NCBI GenBank assembly: GCA_023416275.1
Contig: JAEZIB010000116.1
Location: 1-59,036, forward strand
Reading direction: 5' to 3'
Origin: Bacillota bacterium
Lineage (GTDB): Bacteria > Bacillota > Clostridia > Acetivibrionales > DSM-1351
Length of the DNA stretch: 59,036 nucleotides
Each line of letters begins with the position of its first letter. Position 1 is the stretch's first letter. A model generated the notes under the pieces. The model saw only the letters and a program-made list of their open reading frames with translations. It had not been told where the DNA came from and did no database searches. The translations under genes and the position numbers were made by a program. Shown in pieces: positions 1 through 8,526 of this stretch.

Positions 1-131
1 GTAATACACTTAAGTTCTGGAAATATAAATCCTTCTTGTACTACTTGATGTCGTACAGCACTAAATTCGCTCATAATAGCTTCTATATTTCTTTTATTTT
101 CACTTGGTGAACTTTTTAAAGAATCAATCAT
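1..131 (-). CDS. N-terminus of an unrecognised protein, cut by the window edge
   Basis: An open frame starts with ATG at 131, immediately after the TAA of the upstream glycosyltransferase gene (no spacer), and runs off the left edge. About 43 residues are visible, beginning MIDSLKSSPSENKRNIEAIM. An AAGGATGG ribosome site sits inside the end of the upstream gene, so translation is probably coupled. The visible part is a polar N-terminus with no signal peptide and no recognisable domain. Its place at the end of the glycan operon suggests a sugar-modifying or transfer enzyme, but the fragment itself does not show this. Confidence 0.6.
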   Translation of the reverse strand, partial: MIDSLKSSPSENKRNIEAIMSEFSAVRHQVVQEGFIFPELKCI

Positions 132-1160
132 TTATTTCCATCCTTTTTGACCTACACATGCCCAACTTCGGTCATCTAATTTTCTTTTTTCTAAAACCTT
201 TCTGGTTTTTTCTTTTGAAATTGCTGTAGCTTTTACAATCTGTTGGTTAGCCAATTCGTATTCCTGTTCTCTTCCAAGTGTTTCAGCCAACTTAACATAA
301 AAGCTTATGAGTAAATCATCCCTTTCATTTAAAGGTATGCTTCCATTTTCCTCAGCAATCCTGATAGCCTCTAAAAAACCTTTAGTATCTACTTCAGCTT
401 TCTGGACATAGTATTCATTTATTCTTGAACGTGATACTGTAGGTGTTCCTTGGGGAATTCTATATAATGAAGGTATATCACCTGAATAAATAAAGCACCC
501 TCCTCCCGCAGAATACCTAAGCCATGCATGCTGATCCTCAGAAACTCTTTCAGATGGGAATGGATATTTATATGCTACCGCTGTTTTTACAGAGGTTGAA
601 GAAGTGAGATTAGTATATCCTAACTCTGTTCCAATCAAAATCCACGCATTCTTACCTTGAATAGGATTATTCTTGTGCCCTTCAAGAATTTCAAGGATAG
701 ACGGTGTTAATTTACTTTCATTAACCGGATTACTGTTTTCATCAATTACGCTAAAAGTAGAATATACTACATTAGCTTCAGGATTTTCACAAAATATTCT
801 TCTTACAGTTTCTAGCCTCTTAGGATCTGAAATATCATCCGCATCGTTAAAAAGTATAATATGTGAGTTATGCTTATATGCCCATTCAATTCCTATATTT
901 CTACAGATTCCTGGGCCATCATTTGTTTCTTTAAATATTACTTTTATTTTTTCAGGGTTTTTCTCCGAAATTATTTTTAAATATTCTATAGCCTCTTGAC
1001 ATGGAGACTTATCATCGATAATAACTAATTGCCAATTATCATCTGTTTGCCTACATATCCCATCAATCGCTTCTTCTAAATGTATTCTACTCGCATCATT
1101 GTCTTGTCTCCAATGAGCCATTACAAATGTTGCCGTTCCTTTAATATAATCATCCTTCAT
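132..1160 (-). CDS. Family 2 glycosyltransferase (GT-A fold)
   Basis: A 342-aa inverting glycosyltransferase likely to transfer an NDP-activated sugar in the cytoplasm. The N-terminal GT-A domain shows the nucleotide-binding strand ending in VIIDD near residue 50, the DGPGICRNIG segment (81-90) and a DxD-type motif NDADD at 105-109 that would bind the metal and sugar nucleotide. The C-terminal 100 residues are helical and charged, with no membrane segment, so the enzyme is soluble. It is downstream of heptose-type sugar genes on the same strand, so the donor may be the sugar made by that operon (inference). The acceptor cannot be read from the sequence. Start ATG at 1160. Confidence 0.85.
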   Translation of the reverse strand: MKDDYIKGTATFVMAHWRQDNDASRIHLEEAIDGICRQTDDNWQLVIIDDKSPCQEAIEYLKIISEKNPEKIKVIFKETNDGPGICRNIGIEWAYKHNSHIILFNDADDISDPKRLETVRRIFCENPEANVVYSTFSVIDENSNPVNESKLTPSILEILEGHKNNPIQGKNAWILIGTELGYTNLTSSTSVKTAVAYKYPFPSERVSEDQHAWLRYSAGGGCFIYSGDIPSLYRIPQGTPTVSRSRINEYYVQKAEVDTKGFLEAIRIAEENGSIPLNERDDLLISFYVKLAETLGREQEYELANQQIVKATAISKEKTRKVLEKRKLDDRSWACVGQKGWK

Positions 1161-1196
1161 TATTACACCCCTACTTTAAAATTATAATAATTAACG

Positions 1197-1757
1197 TTAC
1201 TTAACGCAGTCCAATTCAGCTACTACATATTCAGAAATTGCATGAATGATAATTGTATGTATGCTCTCAATATCTTCCATAATATCAGAACTAACGATAA
1301 TTGATAAATCAGCCACCGAAGACAACCTTCCGCCTCCCATTCCTGTTAATCCTATAGTGTACATTCCAATCTTCTTTGCAGTAAGAATTGCTTCAATGAT
1401 ATTTCGTGAATTTCCACTTCCACTTATCACAACAAGAATATCTGACGCCCTTGCTCTCTTTTCAAGTTGAAAACTGAATACCTTATCATAGCCAGCGCTT
1501 TCTGCCAAGGAAGTCATTGTGGACATATTGCTATTTAAACTTTGAATTCGTGATCCAAGATTATTTTTCTTAATATTATCTGATATTATAGTAGAAAATA
1601 AATTTGCATTAGCTCCACTTCCACCATTACCACAAACAAATACAGATCCATTTTTATTAATTGCACTAACTATCTCATATGATACTTTTTCAATAATATC
1701 CACAGAAATTGTATCTAATGATTCGCAAAAGAATTTAATCATAGACGATAGCGTCAT
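1197..1757 (-). CDS. SIS-domain sugar-phosphate isomerase, GmhA-like
   Basis: A SIS-domain protein of about 186 aa resembling sedoheptulose-7-phosphate isomerase GmhA. Visible motifs are the phosphate-binding GNGGSG loop near residue 46 and the SGSGNS loop, with the GYDKVFS segment between them as in GmhA. The ATG at 1757 is chosen because GAAGG lies 8 nt upstream; an in-frame TTG at 1763 is too close to that site. Compared with my memory of E. coli GmhA, the conserved His and Glu that bind metal just after the GNGGS loop are Leu and Ile here. The downstream IESIH...IH segment is kept. The protein may therefore be a partner or an altered isomerase rather than a classical GmhA. The fused protein at 4014-5138 carries a second SIS domain that does retain the His. 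Confidence 0.8.
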   Translation of the reverse strand: MTLSSMIKFFCESLDTISVDIIEKVSYEIVSAINKNGSVFVCGNGGSGANANLFSTIISDNIKKNNLGSRIQSLNSNMSTMTSLAESAGYDKVFSFQLEKRARASDILVVISGSGNSRNIIEAILTAKKIGMYTIGLTGMGGGRLSSVADLSIIVSSDIMEDIESIHTIIIHAISEYVVAELDCVK

Positions 1758-1813
1758 AATCAATACCTTCTTTCAAATTAACTAATACTCAGTTAAAATA
1801 TTGTTTAAGATAC

Positions 1814-2827
1814 CTATCCTAATATAGCTCGATTATTAAGGCACTCTGCTATGGCTGCTTCATCCCATAACAATTGCGTTCCGCATTTTTCGAAACTAAA
1901 TCTGAACTCCTTCAGCTGGCTTAAAGCCCTACGAACCATATACTTCTTTTCTGGTTCACAAAATACAAGAATAAAGCCTCCTCCACCTGCACCTGTAATT
2001 TTAGTACCTGTGGCACCTGCTTTAATTGCAAGTTCTATAAGCTCATCTATCCTCTCATTGCTTATTTCACTTGCAAGTTGTCTCTTCATGTTCCAGCCTT
2101 CTTGCATCAAAGGTCCAATTTGCTCGAGATTATTGCTTAAGATAATATTATAAGCAACTTCCACTTGCTCCTTCATCTTTCGCAGAATAGGTCTTGTACA
2201 ACTAATATGCTTGGTTTGCTCTTCAAGTATACTTTCAGCTTTACGTCCTATTCCTGTATAAAACAATAATAAATACTTTTGAAGTGCAGAGTATATGTCA
2301 TATCCAGGGTCAACAGGCTGTACACTAACAGTGCTGTCAGGTTTAAATCTGATAATATTTAACCCCCCGTAGGCAGCAATATATTGGTCTTGTTTTCCTA
2401 TCGTTTTCCTTAATATGCTAATTTCAATATCACAGGCTTGCCTCGCAAGTTCCTCATCAGATACTTCTTCATTTTTATAAGCATAAAATGCATTTAACAA
2501 TCCTACAGTCAAGCTACTAGAAGAACCTAACCCAGTTCCTGTGTAAGGTACTTCTGTAAGTATTTCAACTTCAACACATCCTATTATGCCGGTTTTTCGC
2601 ATAGCCTCGCGTACTATGGTATGTTTGATTTCATCAATACAGTCTACATTTTCCTGTTCAAAATATTTAATATGTATTTTATTATCCTTACTTGCTTTAA
2701 CAATTACATATATATATTTATCTATAGTACAGCTTAAAACTGCTCCATCTTCTTCACACGTAAATTTTTCTAAATCAGTACCGCCACCAAAGAAACTAAT
2801 TCTAAGCGGTGTTTTAGAGATAACCAA
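1814..2827 (-). CDS. GHMP-family sugar kinase, HddA-like (heptose-7-phosphate 1-kinase)
   Basis: A 337-aa GHMP kinase with all three family motifs: the N-terminal TPLRISFFGGGTDL (6-19), the ATP-binding PYTGTGLGSSSSLT (94-107) and the C-terminal KITGAGGGGFILVF near 276-289. The FFGGGTDL start is typical of D-glycero-D-manno-heptose-7-phosphate 1-kinase (HddA) and L-fucose kinase-like enzymes. With a GmhA-like isomerase on one side and a GmhB-like phosphatase on the other, the alpha-heptose (GDP-heptose) route is the best reading. The nucleotidyltransferase HddC that would complete it is not in the window. Start is TTG at 2827, with GGAGAG 7 nt upstream. Confidence 0.82.
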   Translation of the reverse strand: MVISKTPLRISFFGGGTDLEKFTCEEDGAVLSCTIDKYIYVIVKASKDNKIHIKYFEQENVDCIDEIKHTIVREAMRKTGIIGCVEVEILTEVPYTGTGLGSSSSLTVGLLNAFYAYKNEEVSDEELARQACDIEISILRKTIGKQDQYIAAYGGLNIIRFKPDSTVSVQPVDPGYDIYSALQKYLLLFYTGIGRKAESILEEQTKHISCTRPILRKMKEQVEVAYNIILSNNLEQIGPLMQEGWNMKRQLASEISNERIDELIELAIKAGATGTKITGAGGGGFILVFCEPEKKYMVRRALSQLKEFRFSFEKCGTQLLWDEAAIAECLNNRAILG

Positions 2828-2904
2828 TATTAATCTCTCCTTATTTTATTGCGAATAATAATATAATTAAGATTTGCATTTTTTTAAATAAATGCATTTA
2901 TGTT

Positions 2905-4017
2905 TTATTTAGTCTTTCTAATTGCAGTCTTGCTTCTCATTTCATTTATCGCTGAATCAAAGTAGTCTTCTAAGCTATTCGTCTGACTCAAATAATCAAT
3001 GTAGTCGCTCATCATAGCTCGAAGATTTTTCTTAGGCTTCCAGCCAAGTGCTTCAAGCTTTGTAGGTGAAGATACTATGTGTCTGACATCACCCACTCTG
3101 AATTCACCCTCCATTGTTGGTTCAAGCTTACTGTTCATGCAATCAGATAATTCCTTAAAAAACTCTAATACAGTAGTGCTTATACCTGTTCCGACGTTGA
3201 ATGATTTGTAATCAGCAGCTGGATTTTCCAATACACACATATTTGCTGCTACAACATCATCAATGTGGATATAATCTCTCTGAGACATACCATCTTCAAA
3301 AATAATAGGTGACTTTCCTAGTGAAATCTGAGTGGCGAAACTTCTCAATATTCCAGTATATAAATTATAAAAAGACTGCCTCTTACCAAGTGTTATTGAA
3401 TATCTAAGGCATACGACTGGTATTTTGTGTCTCAGTCCTAAATTATGACCAATTAACTCCTGAGAATATTTTGATATGGCATATTGAGTATTGGGATCTA
3501 CAATTTCTTCCGAAACATGAACATTCTGCATTGTACTATCGCATACAGGGCATCTATGTTCCCACTGACCCTTTAATAAATTTTCAATTGATCTTGGCAT
3601 TGGTTTAAAAGTTCCGTGTATTGGGCAGAAATATTGTCCTTCACCATATACCGCTTGAGAAGATGCAATTACTATCTTTTTGATATCATATTTCTTTTCG
3701 GCAATAACCTCAAACAGCATTGAAGTCCCAACACTATTTACATCAAAAAACGTGCTATAATCCTGTAGATATCCCTGATGTGCAGCTTGATGAAATACAA
3801 CATCTACACCTCTTAATGCCTTGCACATTAATTCTTTGTTACGAATATCCCCAACTATTAGCTCAGCTTCCTTTGATAGATACTCAGGTACTTTTCCGTT
3901 TGGATGTACTGGTTCAGCCAATGCATCAAGTATTCTCACTTTATAACCCTTTGCTAAAAGCTCATCTGTAATATGAGAACCAATAAATCCCGCCCCACCT
4001 GTAACAAGTGCAATCAT
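2905..4017 (-). CDS. NAD-dependent nucleotide-sugar epimerase/dehydratase with zinc-ribbon insert
   Basis: A 370-aa extended short-chain dehydrogenase. The Rossmann motif TGGAGFIGSH is at residues 6-15, the catalytic YAISK at 179-183 and SSQAVYG at 119-125. Between the strand and the YxxxK lies an insert carrying CPIH (131-134) and CPVC (156-159), a likely zinc site. Such an insert is known in some nucleotide-sugar 4-epimerases, for example dTDP-rhamnose 4-epimerase-like proteins. It probably remodels an NDP-sugar made by this operon; the substrate cannot be assigned. The ATG at 4017 overlaps the stop of the upstream SIS-HAD gene by 4 bases, so the two are translationally coupled. Confidence 0.85.
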   Translation of the reverse strand: MIALVTGGAGFIGSHITDELLAKGYKVRILDALAEPVHPNGKVPEYLSKEAELIVGDIRNKELMCKALRGVDVVFHQAAHQGYLQDYSTFFDVNSVGTSMLFEVIAEKKYDIKKIVIASSQAVYGEGQYFCPIHGTFKPMPRSIENLLKGQWEHRCPVCDSTMQNVHVSEEIVDPNTQYAISKYSQELIGHNLGLRHKIPVVCLRYSITLGKRQSFYNLYTGILRSFATQISLGKSPIIFEDGMSQRDYIHIDDVVAANMCVLENPAADYKSFNVGTGISTTVLEFFKELSDCMNSKLEPTMEGEFRVGDVRHIVSSPTKLEALGWKPKKNLRAMMSDYIDYLSQTNSLEDYFDSAINEMRSKTAIRKTK

Positions 4018-5138
4018 ATAAATTCTCCTTCATATTTAAATTTTCCGCTTAATATAAAATCTACCGCCGAAGGCAAATCTTCTTTGATATAATGAGGAAC
4101 TACTTTGGAATCACTCAAAACTTCATTGTTATTTGTCAGCAAAATAGTTGTAAGACCAAAATCCAACCCTGCCATCACATCGGAAATGCTATCTCCTATA
4201 AAAATTCCTTTTCGTATATCCAACGGTAGTTCTTCAAAAGCTTGTCTAATTAATCCCGTCTTAGGTTTGCGACAATCACAGTTTTCAAATGGTGTATGTG
4301 TGCAACAATATATTTTGCTAATTAGTGCACTGTTATGATACAAATGCTGACACATTTTTTCATGAATTTCATTTAATGTATCACCACTCATAATCTTACG
4401 TCCTACTGCAGATTGGTTCGTTATTATTACTACTGCATAGCCCTTATCATTAAGGCGCCGAATAGCATCCTCTACATTTGGAAGGAAAACAAATTCATCC
4501 CAACACTTTATGTAGTCAGCTCTGTTTTTGTTTATTACACCATCACGGTCAAGAAATACTACTGGTTGTCTAAGTTTATCCCTGAGCTGAAGTGCTAAAC
4601 AGTGGCACAAAAACATATGTATCCCTTCAATATACGAAGGTTTTTCGTTTTCAACTTTATATACCACATGGGAATTTTCCATTAATTCATTCGGGACAAA
4701 GCCTGTAATCGAAACAACACGTAAACCTCTTTTATAGCTAAATTTTGCTGCCTCAATAATACTTTTCTGTGGTATAGTTGATGTTAATAAAATTAAAAGA
4801 TCTTGTGCATTAGCATGTGCTTTTATATACTTGACATAAACCTGGTCTGAACTATAATCATTAGACACAGCTGTAAAAAAAGGCATATTATCTGATAATG
4901 AAATAACCTTCATTCCGAATCCAAGTTTTTCCATTATATTATTATCTGCATTTATTATTAAATCATTTGCAAAATGGCTAGCAGTAATACCACTGATGCC
5001 ATTTCCAACCAAGAATATTGTACGCCGCTCCTGTGATGCTTTTATGATTTCATCTAAAATATTAACAAAAGACGAATTCTCTAGTGAAACAAAAAGATTT
5101 GTTATATGTCTAAGATAATCAGTAATAATACTTGTCAC
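4014..5138 (-). CDS. Fused SIS isomerase and GmhB-like HAD heptose-bisphosphate phosphatase
   Basis: Two enzymes of one pathway in one chain (374 aa from the chosen start). The N-terminal SIS domain (about 1-190) has GNGISG near 45-50 and keeps the HFANDL metal-site His. The C-terminal HAD domain (from about 195) begins with the nucleophile motif FLDRDGVI. It continues with ITNQSAVGR and the GmhB-type zinc loop (CCTHTP followed by CDCRKP), and ends with FIGDSISDVMAG. The expected activities are sedoheptulose-7-P isomerisation and heptose-1,7-bisphosphate dephosphorylation. Start: an ATG at 5156 has no ribosome site. GTG at 5138 follows GTGGGGG by 6 nt and is preferred. It is the first gene of the operon. 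Confidence 0.82.
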   Translation of the reverse strand: MTSIITDYLRHITNLFVSLENSSFVNILDEIIKASQERRTIFLVGNGISGITASHFANDLIINADNNIMEKLGFGMKVISLSDNMPFFTAVSNDYSSDQVYVKYIKAHANAQDLLILLTSTIPQKSIIEAAKFSYKRGLRVVSITGFVPNELMENSHVVYKVENEKPSYIEGIHMFLCHCLALQLRDKLRQPVVFLDRDGVINKNRADYIKCWDEFVFLPNVEDAIRRLNDKGYAVVIITNQSAVGRKIMSGDTLNEIHEKMCQHLYHNSALISKIYCCTHTPFENCDCRKPKTGLIRQAFEELPLDIRKGIFIGDSISDVMAGLDFGLTTILLTNNNEVLSDSKVVPHYIKEDLPSAVDFILSGKFKYEGEFI

Positions 5139-5931
5139 ACGATTCCCCCACTTCATGTCTAGTATTTCTAGTCTCTATAATTCTAGTAATTACCATACAT
5201 TCTAAACTTATGATATATAAACCGAATTAAGGGTTTATACAAACTATCAAATATCAAGTTAATACTTTTTTTAAAGATGAAATTAAAATGATAAGAGTAT
5301 CCCTTAAGAAATAAATGCAGTAAAGTTTGTATGGATTTTTGTAAAGTGGGGGGAACAAATTCTCATAGTAGTCAATCATTAATATCGCGTATTCCACAGT
5401 GCGCCTCAAAATCGGATAATTAATTCCATAAAATTAAGATACAGTACTTTTCCACATTACATATATTTTTATCTCTATAAATATACTTTTCAAATTTATA
5501 CAGCTAGCCCATTCACTTACTACTATTCATTAAGCTATAACAACTTTTAATATATATCATCAATAGTTAACGTGACCCAGCAAGATTAACAACTACATAA
5601 GTGCTTGATATTTCAATTTCTAAAAAGTATTTTAATAAATAATGCGACATAACCATAAATGGTTATGTAAAAAGCACAGAGTCATTTTATACTACTAACC
5701 AATAGATTATCGAATCCTATCAAGAATATGAATGACTTATAGCTCCTATATGTTTTAGCTCTATATTTCCCTACCTTTCTATATATTACATTTTTATAGA
5801 ATAAATTTCAAGCATTTTTAATAAATATCCATATTTCCATAAATTTTAAGTTTATGCGACTATAAAAATAATAATTAATTACAACTTTTTTTAAATTTAT
5901 TGTTATAAGAGAATAATAATAGAATTTTTAC

Positions 5932-5995
5932 CTATTATTTTAGATGGCCGAATAGAAAGGGACTCCAGAACAGGCTAAAGCCCATAAAATAATAG
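5932..5995. other. Long closed stem with GC-rich interior, possible structured RNA
   Basis: An 11-bp perfect stem (5932-5942 with 5985-5995) closes a 42-base interior. The interior is clearly more GC-rich than its surroundings and contains a small GGCT/AGCC hairpin (5973-5982) and a TGG/CCA extension of the outer stem. Its right arm shares five bases (5991-5995) with the next hairpin, so the two structures exclude one another. It matches no riboswitch consensus that I can recall. The transcribed strand is unknown. Confidence 0.4.
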
Positions 5996-6032
5996 TTACA
6001 GGAATTTATCTTATTAAATTCCTGTAACTATT
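5991..6032 (-). terminator. Perfect 17-bp hairpin, likely terminator of the P-loop/Asp23 gene
   Basis: Arms 5991-6007 and 6016-6032 pair perfectly around an 8-base loop. Read on the minus strand it lies about 80 bases after the stop at 6115 and is followed by ATTTTAT. It would end transcription of the 6115-6945 gene. The U-run is weak, so this call is moderate. Confidence 0.5.
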
Positions 6033-6114
6033 GAAATTACGCTGTTTTTATTTAAAATGCAAGTTTTATGTTCCAATCGTTGAAGTTATTAATTACAACC
6101 CACATAAATATCCT

Positions 6115-6945
6115 CTAACTCTGCTTTTTATTATCCATTACCAAGCTCTTTGCAACTACATTCATCCTTTTAATGTTTAGTGCTGTTAGATGGACAATTT
6201 GTTCACTTACCTTCTCTTGAACTTCCCTTAAAAGCTGTTTTATCAAGCAGCCATAGATAAGCACTAAATCCATTTCTATATAAATACCATCTGGTCTATT
6301 TTCTGCCCTAAACCGGGATATTTTTGATACACCTTCAATACTGGAGGTAACATGCTCTACTATTTGATATATTGTATAATCAGATATAGTATAGCTTCCC
6401 ATGTAGCTAAAGGTTGGACGTACAACAGATTTTTCGCCCACCAGCTGGTAACTGCCTTTTCCCTTTCTTCTAAAAATCTGAAGTGGATCTAAAAAATAAC
6501 CCGAAAAGTCTTTTTTTATTTCAAAAGTAGGAACAGGAATTACGTGCTTGCCCTGTTCTCGTCTTGTTGAAAGTGCTTGTTTAATCTCATATTCGCTAGC
6601 AACATCTGTAATGTATACCTTTTCTGTAATTGGTGCTACTCCCAGCCTTTCTGCAATTGTTTCAACCATTCCCTCTGATGTACCAATAATCAATAATGCC
6701 TGGGTATTATATCTCTTTAGAGCATTAACTACATCTTCTGTATGCTTTTTATCAGTAAATAGAGCTCTCTTAATTGATGCAATTTTAGTGCTTTCCCTCT
6801 TAGCAGAAATACCCGCAATTATTTGATTGCCCTTAATCAGCAATCCATCATCTATAATATAGTCAGTTCCACGTTCTCTTGCAACCCATGACGCTCTATG
6901 GCTTTTGCCAGTACCACTTGGTCCAATAAATCCAATAACCTTCAA
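6115..6945 (-). CDS. P-loop ATPase/kinase-like domain fused to an Asp23/Gls24-like domain
   Basis: A 276-aa protein. Residues 8-15 are a perfect Walker A motif (GPSGTGKS) at the extreme N-terminus. Residues 1 to about 160 look like a small P-loop NTPase with no obvious nucleic-acid or sugar-binding element. Residues from about 190 to 268 resemble the Asp23/Gls24 (DUF322) family, with the alternating strand pattern (IYIEMDLVLIYG), a QEKVSEQIVHLTAL helix and a final NVVAKSL strand. No membrane segment. Substrate and role are unknown; Asp23 proteins are otherwise linked to envelope stress. Start TTG at 6945, 8 nt after AGGAGG. The gene is monocistronic, with an inverted repeat in its promoter region. 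Confidence 0.65.
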   Translation of the reverse strand: MKVIGFIGPSGTGKSHRASWVARERGTDYIIDDGLLIKGNQIIAGISAKRESTKIASIKRALFTDKKHTEDVVNALKRYNTQALLIIGTSEGMVETIAERLGVAPITEKVYITDVASEYEIKQALSTRREQGKHVIPVPTFEIKKDFSGYFLDPLQIFRRKGKGSYQLVGEKSVVRPTFSYMGSYTISDYTIYQIVEHVTSSIEGVSKISRFRAENRPDGIYIEMDLVLIYGCLIKQLLREVQEKVSEQIVHLTALNIKRMNVVAKSLVMDNKKQS

Positions 6946-6990
6946 AAAGTATTCCTCCTAAAATAATCTATCTATTATAAATATGTAAAT

Positions 6991-7008
6991 TGACCTTGTA
7001 TATGGTCA
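6991..7008 (-). promoter_or_regulatory. Inverted repeat TGACC-N8-GGTCA, possible operator
   Basis: A 5-bp-arm palindrome lies about 50 bases upstream of the 6945 start. A TATAAT-like -10 is seen on the minus strand near 6970-6977, and the repeat overlaps the -35/spacer position of that promoter. A repressor site is plausible, but the arms are short. Confidence 0.3.
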
Positions 7009-7078
7009 TTTATGACTTGTACACCTTTTGACTGCTCACCTAAACTGCTTAAACTATAGTTATTTAAATATATAGGGA

Positions 7079-7104
7079 AAAAGAGAGCCTTAAGACTCTC
7101 TTTT
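7079..7104. terminator. Bidirectional hairpin terminator
   Basis: Perfect 9-bp arms AAAAGAGAG (7079-7087) and CTCTCTTTT (7096-7104) around an 8-base loop, with T-rich sequence on both sides. On the minus strand it follows ytxC. Confidence 0.6.
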
Positions 7105-7419
7105 CATTTTCCCGGACATTTTTCTTTAGTAATTATTCGTTTTTTCAATTGTATATTGTCTATCTTTTCTACAGTATATTATTTAATTTTTTATCTATCG
7201 TTTTGTATATTTTAGTCTTTTGTAATATATAAAGTACCTCATATGCATAAAAGCAGATACGAAGTATTTTAATCACAAAAAAACAAAACAACTGAAGCTT
7301 AAAATTATTTTTATATGCACAATATAATATAATTACACAATATATTGTATTTATATACTTTCCTTTTGTCAATATATATTATAAAAATATGGTAGCAAAT
7401 TCCCAATTAACAAAATTTT

Positions 7420-8337
7420 CTACTCATTTGTGTCTATTTTAACTAAATTAAATTCGCATACACAACAACCATTACATAATACAACCTTTCCAGAAAATAT
7501 ATTTTTTATGGTATCTAGGAGTTTTTGATTTTTAAACTTCTGCCAGTTATGAATTACTATGTTTTGGGGAGCTAGGGTTATTAAAGAGCTAACTAACAAA
7601 TCATCATGGTTTATCTCTGTTTCAGGCAAATCATATAAAAAGTCTTGCATACAATCACTTGTAATTTCATGCTTTTTTTCATCTAATAGTACATATTGCT
7701 CATCCTGCTGCATAATCACATGTACAACATTAAATTTAGACTCTTGTATTTCAACAAAATACTTAAGAAGTCTAATAAACTCTTTGTACTCTCTTTCTAT
7801 TAAAAAATCATCCACAGCATCATCAATAATATCCTCAAGTTCTTTAATATAGTCCTTTAGTCTAAAGTTTATAAAGCCATCTAGAATTATGCTACTTGAG
7901 CCCTCAAAGTATTCCAAAAATTTTTTAACTATCATATTTCGCCGTCTGATTTGAAATAAAGTATTAAAAAACACATTATCGTCATTTCTTATATTTTTCT
8001 GTGAAATTCTTAATATGTCTTTCTTTTCATTTGCGTTAAAATATCCATAGTTACTATTTATTATTCTTATTAGCAGCTTTTCTTCATATTCCTTAATAAC
8101 GTGTTCAGCAAGTGCATTTGACACATGATATTTAAGTAATTCAAGTTTATCTGAGTTATTAGGGACTAAATCATCTTCTTCTATATTACAAACGACCGAA
8201 GTTGTACCCTCAAAATCTATCTCTTTTATATAATAATTAATTCTTTTTTCTTTTAGTTGCGCAAGCTCTTTTTCAATCTGTTGTACAATGTTTTCTGCGT
8301 TATCGTTAACTCCTATAGAGAGATATTGATATTGCAT
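7420..8337 (-). CDS. ytxC: YtxC-like sporulation protein
   Basis: A soluble protein of about 305 aa, recognised by the YtxC-family signature EREYKEFIRLLKYFVEIQ in the second half and by the family's size and charged helical make-up. It is a conserved protein of endospore formers, assigned to sporulation by phylogenetic distribution; its biochemical role is unknown. The frame is open back to 8421. The ATG at 8337, preceded by GAAGGGAAGTG, gives the usual length. It is flanked by AT-rich non-coding DNA with a terminator at 7079-7104, so it is probably transcribed alone. Confidence 0.65.
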   Translation of the reverse strand: MQYQYLSIGVNDNAENIVQQIEKELAQLKEKRINYYIKEIDFEGTTSVVCNIEEDDLVPNNSDKLELLKYHVSNALAEHVIKEYEEKLLIRIINSNYGYFNANEKKDILRISQKNIRNDDNVFFNTLFQIRRRNMIVKKFLEYFEGSSSIILDGFINFRLKDYIKELEDIIDDAVDDFLIEREYKEFIRLLKYFVEIQESKFNVVHVIMQQDEQYVLLDEKKHEITSDCMQDFLYDLPETEINHDDLLVSSLITLAPQNIVIHNWQKFKNQKLLDTIKNIFSGKVVLCNGCCVCEFNLVKIDTNE

Positions 8338-8526
8338 CAACTTCACTTCCCTTCGTGTGTAGTATATGTGTTGATAAAATTTGTATGCAGCGAACGTTTT
8401 GCAATTTATGCTAAAAAACAAATTCGATAACTGCTACTTTTAATATTATATTTTTGCTAAATCACCATCATAAAGTCTTTCTACATTATATGCATTGCAA
8501 TTTTTATCGGTACTACACGTTAAAGA

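Larger units (their letters stand above)
5139..6114. other. Long intergenic region upstream of the glycan operon
   Basis: About 970 bases, very AT-rich, with no convincing open frame. It must hold the promoter of the minus-strand glycan operon, although I cannot pick out a clear one. The only strong structures are the two overlapping hairpins at 5932-6032, described separately. The stretch from 5157 to 5930 shows nothing else that I can name. Confidence 0.6.
6946..7419. other. Intergenic region, no convincing gene
   Basis: It holds the promoter side of the P-loop/Asp23 gene (right up to about 7010) and a hairpin terminator at 7079-7104. A 67-codon minus-strand frame (7169-7372) is rich in Ile, Tyr, Phe and Lys, has no ribosome site, and is probably chance in AT-rich DNA. 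Confidence 0.6.

Noticed and set aside
5932..6032. Reading the paired hairpins as a c-di-GMP (GEMM) riboswitch
   Set aside because: The GAAAGGGAC and CTAAAGCC pieces look a little alike, but the tetraloop-receptor and conserved core are absent and no gene follows on that strand.
7169..7372. A 67-codon minus-strand ORF
   Set aside because: No ribosome site, very AT-rich composition, Ile/Tyr/Lys-heavy product with no domain, and it lies in otherwise non-coding DNA.
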